Below, one piece after another: positions 1-5,846 of a DNA stretch of 7,512 nt. Every line of letters begins with the position of its first letter. Positions within the stretch are counted from its first letter, which is position 1. Made by a program: the position numbers and the translations under genes. This DNA is from WHTB01 sp050699035 (GTDB taxonomy: Bacteria; Actinomycetota; Actinomycetes; Propionibacteriales; Nocardioidaceae), in the NCBI GenBank assembly GCA_050699035.1, contig JBOHDE010000197.1:1-7512 (forward strand), in the 5' to 3' direction. The notes under the pieces are model-generated. The model was not told the DNA's origin. It made no database searches and saw only the letters and a program-made list of their open reading frames with translations.

Positions 1-43
1 CGGGGGCGCCCCGTTCCATTAGGTCTGGAACGGGGCGCCCCCG
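1..43. terminator. Perfect 18-bp inverted repeat, probable terminator of an upstream gene
   Basis: Bases 1-18 and 26-43 are exact reverse complements around a 7-nt loop (TTAGGTC). Each arm contains the self-complementary core GGGGCGCCCC. The right arm is followed by TACCAGAAAAAATAG, so there is no U tract in the plus direction. GC-rich hairpins without a U tail are common actinobacterial terminators. The repeat touches the window edge, so the gene it serves is not visible and the arms could extend further left. It isolates the ATPase gene at 158 from upstream transcription. Confidence 0.7.
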
Positions 44-145
44 TACCAGAAAAAATAGGTGGCGTGGAGCCGCCCAGTCGGACGGGATCGCGACACGCCG
101 ATACGGCTCGATAGCCAAATCTACGGCCAGCACTAGACGGGGCCA

Positions 146-157
146 TACAGTCACATC
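146..157 (+). promoter_or_regulatory. -10 element of a leaderless promoter for the AAA ATPase gene
   Basis: TACAGT (146-151) fits the actinobacterial -10 pattern TANNNT. It ends six bases before the GTG at 158, which puts the expected transcription start on or next to the start codon. No Shine-Dalgarno sequence precedes the GTG, so a leaderless mRNA is the simplest reading. The -35 position (about 123-128, ACGGCC) is poor, so the promoter rests on the -10 alone. Confidence 0.45.
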
Positions 158-1351
158 GTGGATCCCGTACGGAACCCCTATGCCCCCGGCGCCGGGCAGC
201 GACCCCCCGAGCTGGCCGGCCGCGACCGTGAGCTCCGCCAGTTCGGGGTGACCCTCGAACGCACCGCCTCAGGCCGCCCCGAGCGGTCGATGGTGCTCTC
301 CGGCCTGCGCGGCGTGGGCAAGACCGTACTGCTGAACGCCCTGCGCGGGCTCGCCGTCCAGCGGGCCTGGGGCACGGCGAAGATCGAGGCCCGCCCCGAC
401 CAGAGCATGCGCCTCCCGATCGCGCAGGCGGTGCACGCCGCCGTCCGGGAGGTCGCGCACCGGCATCGCGATCCCGACCGGGTCGACGCCGTCGCCGGGG
501 TGCTGAAGTCGTTCGCGCTGCGCACCGAGCTGAAGCACCGCAAGGGGGTGCGCTGGCAGCCGCCGACCGACGTACCCGCGACCCGGGGCCGCGCCGACTC
601 GGGAGACTTCGAGCTCGACCTGACCGAGCTGTTCACGGACGTGGCCGAGCTGGCCCGCGACCTCGGTGTCGGCGTCTCGCTGTTCGTCGACGAGATGCAA
701 GACATCGGTCAGCACGAGTTGTCGGCGTTGTGCGCGGCCTGTCACGAGATCAGCCAGCAGGGCGCACCGCTGATCATCGTCGGCGCCGGCCTGCCGCATC
801 TGCCGGTCTCCCTCAGCGCCAGCAAGTCGTACGCCGAACGGCTGTTCCGGTACGTCGTCGTCGACCGGCTGCCCCGCGAGGCCGCCGACCGCGCGCTGAT
901 GGTCCCGGCGTCCGGCGAGGAGGTGGAGTACGACGGGGAGGCGCTCGACGAGCTCTACCGGCTGACCGACGGCTACCCGTACTTCGTGCAGGCGTACGGG
1001 AAGGTCACCTGGGACGCCGCACCCGGGTCCCCGATCCGCACCGAGGACGTGCACCAGGCCGCGCCGGACGCCGAGGGCGAGCTGGCCGTGGGCTTCTTCG
1101 GGTCGCGGTACGAGCGCGCGACGCCGGCCGAACGCGACTACATGCGGGCGATGGCCGACCTCGGTGCGGAGACCCGGGACGGTCCGGTCCCGACCGCCGA
1201 TGTCGCCGGCGAGCTCGGCCGGAAGCCGCAGAGCCTGTCGCCGGCGAGGGACGGGCTGATCAAGAAGGGCCTGGTGTTCGCGGCCGAGCGCGGCGCGGTG
1301 GCGTTCACGGTGCCGCACTTCGGCAAGTACCTCCGGGCCCAACGGGCGTAG
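158..1351 (+). CDS. AAA/STAND-like ATPase with C-terminal winged helix (Orc1/Cdc6-like fold)
   Basis: This 397-residue ATP-binding protein has no known partner here. The N-terminal motif NPYAPGAGQRPPELAGRDREL-like (residues 6-26) is typical of an actinobacterial ATPase family. Walker A is GLRGVGKT (49-56). Walker B is LFVDE (175-179), giving D178/E179. A sensor-1-like strand lies at 204-213 (PLIIVGAGLP), and SYAERLF (224-230) supplies a possible arginine finger. A lid motif GYPYFVQAYG (272-281) precedes a winged-helix domain at about 325-395. This order resembles Orc1/Cdc6 and archaeal-type STAND ATPases, so DNA binding is likely but inferred. The GTG start is chosen because the family motif begins directly after it and a -10 element sits six bases upstream. 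Nothing around it shows replication, phage or defence genes. The biological role is unknown. Confidence 0.9.
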   Translation: MDPVRNPYAPGAGQRPPELAGRDRELRQFGVTLERTASGRPERSMVLSGLRGVGKTVLLNALRGLAVQRAWGTAKIEARPDQSMRLPIAQAVHAAVREVAHRHRDPDRVDAVAGVLKSFALRTELKHRKGVRWQPPTDVPATRGRADSGDFELDLTELFTDVAELARDLGVGVSLFVDEMQDIGQHELSALCAACHEISQQGAPLIIVGAGLPHLPVSLSASKSYAERLFRYVVVDRLPREAADRALMVPASGEEVEYDGEALDELYRLTDGYPYFVQAYGKVTWDAAPGSPIRTEDVHQAAPDAEGELAVGFFGSRYERATPAERDYMRAMADLGAETRDGPVPTADVAGELGRKPQSLSPARDGLIKKGLVFAAERGAVAFTVPHFGKYLRAQRA

Positions 1352-1418
1352 CAGTCAACCGTGCGCAGCGGCGAATACAAGTTGGCCGAACGTGGCGCGT
1401 ACAGCAAGGGTGTGACCT

Positions 1419-2144
1419 ATGGATGGATTCGATCCCGCCACCAGCTTCGGTCCGGACGTGGCCGCGCGCTACGACGACGAGCTCCGTGGGGACGAGGCGG
1501 AGACGGTCGCCTTCTTGTCCGAGCTGGCTGGAGACGGGCCGGCTCTCGAGCTTGCGATCGGCACCGGACGGATCGGGCTCCCGCTGGCCGCACGCGGCGT
1601 CCCCGTCGACGGGATCGAGCTGTCCGAAGGGATGGTGGCCAGGTTGCGCGACAAGCCTGGTGGCGACGCACTCGAGGTCGTGATCGGCGACATGTCCGCC
1701 GCGGACGCCCCGCGGAGCGGTTACCGGCTCGTCTACCTCGTCTTCAACACCATCCACAACCTGCTGACCCAGGACGCCCAGGTGCGCTGTTTCGAGAACG
1801 CCGCTCGGCACCTGGCCGACGGTGGAGTCTTCGTCGTCGAGGCCGGCGTGCCGGGGGCGTGGCTGCGTGGCCGCCAGTTCGTGGACGCCGAGTACGTCGG
1901 CAACGAGGAGGTGGTCCTCGATGTCAACCGGTACGACCCGGTGACCCAGATCCTCGACGAGAACCACGTGCACCTGAGCAACCAGGGCGTGCGGCTGGGA
2001 CCGATCTCCCAACGCATCGCGTTCCCGAGCGAGTTGGACCTGATGGCGCGCATCGCGGGTCTCCGGCTGGTGGACCGGTGGGGTGGGTGGCGCCGTGAGC
2101 CGTACACCGGCGACAGCGTCCGTCACGTCAGCGTGTACGGCTGA
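1419..2144 (+). CDS. Class I SAM-dependent methyltransferase, substrate unknown
   Basis: This 241-residue protein has a Rossmann-type methyltransferase fold. Motif I is LELAIGTG (43-50), the glycine-rich SAM loop. E67 in DGIELS (64-69) should hold the ribose hydroxyls, D91 in IGDMS (89-93) the adenine side, and LVYLVFNTIHNLL (104-116) is the post-II strand. The C-terminal half (about 140-241, ending near ELDLMARIAGLRLVDRWGGW) is the variable substrate region. It resembles the common actinobacterial Methyltransf_25-type proteins of unknown target and lacks a DNA-methylase NPPY or DPPY motif, so small-molecule methylation is more likely. The ATG is preceded by AAGGG (1406-1410) eight bases upstream. 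It starts 67 bp after the ATPase stop, so co-transcription is possible. No clear promoter was seen in that gap. Confidence 0.9.
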   Translation: MDGFDPATSFGPDVAARYDDELRGDEAETVAFLSELAGDGPALELAIGTGRIGLPLAARGVPVDGIELSEGMVARLRDKPGGDALEVVIGDMSAADAPRSGYRLVYLVFNTIHNLLTQDAQVRCFENAARHLADGGVFVVEAGVPGAWLRGRQFVDAEYVGNEEVVLDVNRYDPVTQILDENHVHLSNQGVRLGPISQRIAFPSELDLMARIAGLRLVDRWGGWRREPYTGDSVRHVSVYG

Positions 2145-2167
2145 GCGGGCATGAACCAACCGTTGGG

Positions 2168-2173
2168 TACGCT
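2168..2173 (+). promoter_or_regulatory. Possible -10 box upstream of the zinc-ribbon membrane protein gene
   Basis: TACGCT matches TANNNT and would start a transcript near 2180, about 60 bases before the GTG at 2240. No good -35 sits 16-18 bp upstream, so this is weak. Confidence 0.25.
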
Positions 2174-2225
2174 GCGGGCGTAGCTAACAAGCTCAGCAAC
2201 GGCCCCATTGATCAACCCTGTGACC

Positions 2226-2233
2226 AAGAGGTG
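2226..2233 (+). promoter_or_regulatory. Ribosome binding site that decides the start at 2240
   Basis: AAGAGGTG matches the anti-Shine-Dalgarno consensus well (GAGGTG, 2228-2233) and lies six bases before GTG 2240. The in-frame GTG at 2231 overlaps this site and therefore cannot use it. Confidence 0.7.
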
Positions 2234-2239
2234 TCGCCC

Positions 2240-3301
2240 GTGCAGTGTCCCCGTTGTGGACTGCAGAACGCGCCGGGGAGCGCGCAGTGCATGCGGTGCG
2301 CGCAGCCCTTCACCCCGCCCGCCAGGGACGGAAACGGTTCGAGCGGCTCGGACCAGGGCGCGACGCGGCCGCTGCCGCCGCAGTGGCAGCACCGCAACCC
2401 TCAGCATCGACGCAACCCTCCACCGGGCCAGCCGCCCGCCTCCGACCACAGCCCGCCGCAGCGGCGGCAGCCCTCGCAGCAGCGTCAGCCCGGACAGCCG
2501 CAGCGACCGGACGAGCGGCCGCCCGACGAGCGTGGTCATGGCCAGCAGCCTCGCCAGCGCCCTCGGCCGGCCGGTCCTCGCCGGCCCGAGCCGGCCGACC
2601 CTCCACCACCCGGGCCGCCGGGTGGTCGGCCAGGTGCGCCACCGGCCGGACCACCGGGGCGGCCGGCGGGTCGACCAGGCCCGACCGCGCCGGCGCCCAC
2701 CCGCTCGACCAGACCGAACACCCCGCAGGAGTGGCAGCACCCCGGGTACACGCCGAAGCAGCGGGTCGTCGAAGAGGTCGAGCCGGAGCCGGAGAAGGTC
2801 GGACTACTGCGGATCCTCGCGGCGATCGGGCTGGCGGTCGCGGCGCTCGGCGCCCTGACGTACGCCGGGTGGGCCGTCACCGCACGCCGTGGCATCTTCG
2901 CCGACCTGGCAGACAGTGCCTCGCTGTCACCGTCGGCCGGCAAGGACAACGACCGTCTCGACACGATCCTGCTGTGGACTGCGGTGATCTTGCTGGTGCT
3001 GTCGGTCGTGCTCTGGTTGCTCGTCCACCTGCTGCGCAAGAAGCCGTTCGGCACGTCCGGGTTCACCGCGATCGCGTTGCTCGGCGTCGGCTCCGTGGTC
3101 GCCCTGGTCGGCGCGTACGTGACCTCGATGACCGGCACCGACGTGGACCAGGCCGGCACGGCCGCGACCGGCTACCTGATCATCGGGGGCGGGTTCCTGC
3201 TGCTCGCCGGTGGGGTGATCGCGGCACTGCTCGCGGTCTTCGCCACGCCACCGGCGGTCGAAACGCCGATCGCCGGCTTCGCGGGTTGGCAGCATCCGTA
3301 G
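2240..3301 (+). CDS. Zinc-ribbon membrane protein with long Pro/Arg/Gln-rich linker and four TM helices
   Basis: The protein has 353 residues from GTG 2240 and was not recognised as a named family. It opens with a zinc ribbon: C3, C6, C17 and C20 form two CxxC knuckles (CPRC and CMRC). Residues 24 to about 180 are low-complexity, rich in Pro, Arg, Gln and Gly, and probably disordered. An acidic stretch EEVEPEPEK (178-186) precedes TM1 (about 188-213). TM2 is at about 243-265, TM3 at 275-295 and TM4 at 310-335. The four helices and the zinc ribbon share one frame, which confirms the reading. With no signal peptide, the ribbon and linker are probably cytoplasmic. A Trp-Gln-His motif occurs three times: WQHR (48-51), WQHP (165-168) and a C-terminal WQHP (350-353). 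The function is unknown; a membrane scaffold or regulator is only a guess. Its stop lies 24 bp before the GDPD start. Confidence 0.85.
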   Translation: MQCPRCGLQNAPGSAQCMRCAQPFTPPARDGNGSSGSDQGATRPLPPQWQHRNPQHRRNPPPGQPPASDHSPPQRRQPSQQRQPGQPQRPDERPPDERGHGQQPRQRPRPAGPRRPEPADPPPPGPPGGRPGAPPAGPPGRPAGRPGPTAPAPTRSTRPNTPQEWQHPGYTPKQRVVEEVEPEPEKVGLLRILAAIGLAVAALGALTYAGWAVTARRGIFADLADSASLSPSAGKDNDRLDTILLWTAVILLVLSVVLWLLVHLLRKKPFGTSGFTAIALLGVGSVVALVGAYVTSMTGTDVDQAGTAATGYLIIGGGFLLLAGGVIAALLAVFATPPAVETPIAGFAGWQHP

Positions 3302-3325
3302 CGCTCGACGTGTCACGATTTGGTC

Positions 3326-4144
3326 ATGGCCAGCAGAGCCGTGCGGTCCGGCCTCGCGAAGCCCCAGGTAGTCGCCCATCGGGGAGCGAGTGAGCGACAT
3401 CCCGAGCACACCCTGACCGCGTACGAACAGGCCCTCGACGAGGGTGCCGACGCGCTCGAGTGCGATGTACGCCTGACCCGCGACGGGCACCTTGTCTGCG
3501 TGCACGACCGGCGGCTCGACCGCACGTCGAACGGCCGCGGCGCGCTCTCCACCAAGCGGCTGAGCGAGCTGGTCGAGCTGGACTGGGCGAGCTGGAAGAA
3601 CCCGTGGGCCGACTTGGACGACGAGGCGGAGATCGACCTCGCCGAGTCGCGGATCCTGACGCTGCACGACCTGCTCGGCCTGGTCCGTGACTGGGAGCGC
3701 CCGATCGAGCTGGCGATCGAGACCAAGCACCCGACCCGCTACTCCGGCCTGGTGGAGCACTACCTGGTCGAGATGCTGCACCGCTTCGGCTGGAGTCGGC
3801 CCGCGGGACCCTGCCCGGTGCGGGTGATGAGCTTCTCGCGGATGTCCGTACGCCGGATGCAACGGTTGGCCCCCGCCGTCCCGGTCGTGGTGCTGGTGGA
3901 CGACCGCATTCCGATTACGTTCCGTGGTGGCGAGCTACCGTACGGCGTCGATATCGTCGGGCCGTCGATCGAGCTGGTACGAGCCGATCCCGACTGGGTT
4001 CGGAAAGTCCACGCCAGCAGGCACCGGGTGCATGTCTGGACGGTGAACGAGCCTGCCGACGTCGCGTTGTGTGCCGAGCTCGGCATCGAGGCGATCATCA
4101 CCGACCGGCCCGGCGAAACCCGTGCACAACTTGACGCTCTGTGA
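3326..4144 (+). CDS. Glycerophosphodiester phosphodiesterase (GDPD), cytoplasmic
   Basis: This 272-residue enzyme hydrolyses glycerophosphodiesters such as glycerophosphocholine or glycerophosphoethanolamine to glycerol-3-phosphate and an alcohol. The catalytic set is intact: H18 in AHRGAS (17-22), E45 and D47 in ECDVRLTRDG (45-54), H60 in VHDRRLDRT (59-67), and metal ligand E132 in AIETKHP (130-136). The C-terminal HVWTVN strand and the IITDRP motif are also family hallmarks. There is no signal peptide or TM segment, so it is closer to cytoplasmic UgpQ than to secreted GlpQ. The ATG at 3326 is preferred over a TTG six bases earlier. No Shine-Dalgarno is visible, but CACGAT (3314-3319) ends six bases before the ATG and could be a weak leaderless -10. 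It lies 24 bp behind the membrane protein gene, so read-through is also possible. Confidence 0.93.
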   Translation: MASRAVRSGLAKPQVVAHRGASERHPEHTLTAYEQALDEGADALECDVRLTRDGHLVCVHDRRLDRTSNGRGALSTKRLSELVELDWASWKNPWADLDDEAEIDLAESRILTLHDLLGLVRDWERPIELAIETKHPTRYSGLVEHYLVEMLHRFGWSRPAGPCPVRVMSFSRMSVRRMQRLAPAVPVVVLVDDRIPITFRGGELPYGVDIVGPSIELVRADPDWVRKVHASRHRVHVWTVNEPADVALCAELGIEAIITDRPGETRAQLDAL

Positions 4145-4219
4145 CCTTCATCCGGGTTTTGGCGTCCGCTGGGGGGGCATCCTTGCCGCAGGAACCACAC
4201 CAGTAGCAAGGGAAGGCTT

Positions 4220-4657
4220 GTGCAGGCAGTGCAGCACCGCGACAACTCCGTGGTCGTGACGCTGCCGTTTCGCGCCGTCAGTGCTCGGAACGCGCGGGCA
4301 CGACTCACCGGAGACCTGCGCCGCGCGCGGGTTCCGCTGCCGGTGGTCGACGACGCCCGTACCGTCTTGTCCGAGCTGATCGGCAATTCCGTACGGCATG
4401 CCCAGCCGCTGCCCTCCGGTCGGCTGCTCGTCTCCTGGTGGATCGAGCCCGGGGCCGTGGTCGTGGCCGTGACCGACGGCGGTGGACGGTCCGCGCCGCG
4501 GGTCGCCCATGTCGGCGAGGAGGCGCTGGGCGGGCGCGGTCTCGCGATCGTCGAGAGCCTGTCTCGCCGCTGGTGGGTGCAGCGCGGTGCCGACTCGTCG
4601 ACGGTCACCGCCGAGATCCCGGTCGCATTGAGCCGGTCGCACCGCCGCGCCGAGTAG
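4220..4657 (+). CDS. Small GHKL ATPase, RsbW-like anti-sigma/serine kinase type
   Basis: This 145-residue protein consists of a single HATPase_c domain. The N box is ELIGNSVRHA (52-61), with E52 as the likely general base, N56 as the Mg ligand and H60. The G1 box is DGGGRSAP (86-93), matching DxGxxxP. The G2 box is GGRGLAIV (104-111). It has no dimerisation/phosphoacceptor domain, so it is not a sensor histidine kinase. The family phosphorylates STAS anti-anti-sigma factors or binds sigma factors. Actinobacteria carry many orphan copies, and neither a STAS protein nor a sigma factor lies in this window, so its partner is unknown. The start GTG 4220 follows AAGGGAAGG (4208-4216). A second GTG at 4229 is possible. 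The 75-bp gap upstream holds a run of seven G (4171-4177) and no convincing promoter. Confidence 0.9.
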   Translation: MQAVQHRDNSVVVTLPFRAVSARNARARLTGDLRRARVPLPVVDDARTVLSELIGNSVRHAQPLPSGRLLVSWWIEPGAVVVAVTDGGGRSAPRVAHVGEEALGGRGLAIVESLSRRWWVQRGADSSTVTAEIPVALSRSHRRAE

Positions 4658-4700
4658 GGTTTCGTCGGCACACCGTCGTACGAGCGTAAAGGACCTGCGC

Positions 4701-5633
4701 ATGGGCAAGCGCGCACGCACCAAGGGCACGTCGTCGGCCGCAGGCGACGGCGCCGTCGGGCCACGTCAGCCGTGCCCGTGCGGATCTGGCAAGCGGTACA
4801 AGGCCTGCCACGGGGCCGGCGATGGGTCGACCCCGTTCGTGGTCCGCACCTTCGACGGGCTGCCCGACGAGTGCGACTGGGTGGCGTTGCGCGAGTTCGT
4901 CCCGTCCGCCACGGCGCCGCTGACGGTGCGCGGCACGGACCGCGAGGTCCAGCTGTGCAGCCTCCTCCCGATGGCGTGGCCGGCGCTGGTGCGACCCGAC
5001 GGCAGCGTCTGGGGTGGCCTGCAGGTCCAGCACAGCTCCGGTGACATCAGCCGCGATCTGGCGTACGCGCTGCAGCAGGCGCTGGACGGCGAGCCCGGCG
5101 ACACCGTCGCGGTCAACCAGCTGCCCGGCGCGGGTGACCGGATGCAGGACCTCGTCGCGCAGAAGCATCTCGACATCACCGTGCACGACGGCTTCGCCTG
5201 GTGGGTGGACGACGTTGACGACCCGACCGGCGAGGTCGCGGCATCGGTCGAGCAGGCCAACGCAGCGGCGACGCCGACCAGGCGGCTGACCTCGGTGGAC
5301 GCGGCGTACTGGTGCGACGTCGGCACCAAGGAGCACCTCCGCTGGGTGCTGCCACACGGCGAGGAGCGGCTGCTGTCGGCGCTCGCCCGGCTCCACCGCC
5401 GTGAGGCCGACACGCTGGTCGACGGCTCCCGGCTGGTCGGCTCGTTCCGTGCGCACGGCCTGCTGGTCCCGGTCTGGGACCTCGAGGTCGGCACCGGCGC
5501 GGACGCGCTGGAGGAGGCGGCCGCGGCGTTCGCCGCCCGGCTGGACGAGGCACTGGCCGACGACTCGGCACTGACCTCGGAGGAGCGGTCGGCTCGGGCC
5601 GGTCTCGCGAACCGGCAGCTCACGATCCGCTGA
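4701..5633 (+). CDS. SEC-C motif / DUF5926 family protein
   Basis: This is a 310-residue actinobacterial protein of unknown function. A basic N terminus (residues 1-9) leads to a SEC-C zinc motif, CPCGSGKRYKACHG (25-38), with ligands C25, C27, C36 and H37, as at the C terminus of SecA. The rest matches my memory of the DUF5926 family: FDGLPDECDWVALREFVP (51-68), a central SGDISRDL segment, and a C-terminal HLRWVLPH, RLVGSFRAHGLLVPVWDL and NRQLTI ending. A SEC-C motif suggests metal-dependent contact with protein or RNA, but that is inference. AAAGGA (4688-4693) lies seven bases before the ATG. TAGGGT (4655-4660), overlapping the stop of the GHKL gene, could be a -10, but no -35 at the usual spacing supports it. 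The 43-bp gap also fits co-transcription with the GHKL gene. Confidence 0.92.
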   Translation: MGKRARTKGTSSAAGDGAVGPRQPCPCGSGKRYKACHGAGDGSTPFVVRTFDGLPDECDWVALREFVPSATAPLTVRGTDREVQLCSLLPMAWPALVRPDGSVWGGLQVQHSSGDISRDLAYALQQALDGEPGDTVAVNQLPGAGDRMQDLVAQKHLDITVHDGFAWWVDDVDDPTGEVAASVEQANAAATPTRRLTSVDAAYWCDVGTKEHLRWVLPHGEERLLSALARLHRREADTLVDGSRLVGSFRAHGLLVPVWDLEVGTGADALEEAAAAFAARLDEALADDSALTSEERSARAGLANRQLTIR

Positions 5634-5648
5634 CCAGACTCTTTACCG

Positions 5649-5673
5649 AGTGATCTCAAACATATTGAGCACT
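5649..5673. repeat. AT-rich bulged hairpin or operator upstream of the small-RNA promoter
   Basis: CTCAA (5655-5659) and TTGAG (5665-5669) are exact inverted arms around ACATA. They extend outward as AGTG (5649-5652) with CACT (5670-5673) after a 2-nt bulge. It lies 16 bp after the DUF5926 stop and nine bp before the -35 of the next promoter. It could end the DUF5926 transcript or bind a regulator of the small RNA. Confidence 0.45.
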
Positions 5674-5681
5674 AAACCTTG

Positions 5682-5708
5682 TTGACGTGCTCCGGGCGGA
5701 CCTACTAT
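5682..5708 (+). promoter_or_regulatory. Promoter of the 6C-like small RNA
   Basis: TTGACG (5682-5687) is a near-consensus -35. TACTAT (5703-5708) is the -10, after a short 15-bp spacer (or 18 bp if TTGTTG at 5679-5684 is used). The expected start near 5715 is two bases before the first hairpin, which fits a small structured RNA rather than an mRNA. Confidence 0.6.
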
Positions 5709-5714
5709 TGAGTC

Positions 5715-5820
5715 ACAAGCTCGGTCGTTGGCGTATCCCCCGTCGGCAGCGACCGAGCTTCTCCAATTCTCGGCCCCCGTTGTGCCCGGCCAATGGTGAA
5801 CCGGTCCGGCCGGGGGTGAC
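5715..5820 (+). ncRNA. 6C-like small RNA with C-rich hairpin loops
   Basis: The first hairpin is an exact 11-bp stem, AAGCTCGGTCG (5717-5727) with CGACCGAGCTT (5750-5760). It can be extended by T-G, T-A and G-C pairs to 14 bp, and its loop shows CCCCC at 5737-5741. A second C block, CCCCC at 5774-5778, lies before a GC-rich end. There CCCCCG (5774-5779) can pair with CGGGGG (5811-5816), or CCCGGCC (5785-5791) with GGCCGGG (5808-5814); these overlap and exclude each other. Two structures each showing a cytosine run are the hallmark of actinobacterial 6C RNA, which in mycobacteria acts in trans through its C-rich loops. The assignment is from memory of the class, not a covariance search. The 3' end is estimated. 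Confidence 0.72.
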
Positions 5821-5846
5821 GGGGTGACGCTGGACGTGGCGATGCG

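Noticed and set aside
269..1342. Long minus-strand open frame of 357 codons opposite the ATPase gene
   Set aside because: It is the antisense shadow of a GC-rich gene. The plus frame has clear ATPase motifs, whereas the antisense product has none.
158..2144. ATPase plus methyltransferase as a defence (restriction or BREX-like) pair
   Set aside because: The methyltransferase lacks DNA-methylase target motifs and there is no nuclease, specificity subunit or phage-related gene nearby.
2231..2239. GTG 2231 as start of the zinc-ribbon protein
   Set aside because: It overlaps the Shine-Dalgarno sequence. GTG 2240 has ideal spacing and starts the protein directly at the zinc ribbon.
2245..3393. 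382-codon plus-strand frame overlapping the zinc-ribbon protein
   Set aside because: It lacks the cysteine knuckles and the four hydrophobic helices, is Ala/Arg-rich throughout, and runs into the GDPD gene.
3760..4764. 334-codon minus-strand frame spanning the GDPD, GHKL and DUF5926 genes
   Set aside because: It crosses three well-supported plus-strand genes and is Arg/Ser/Thr-rich without any recognisable domain.
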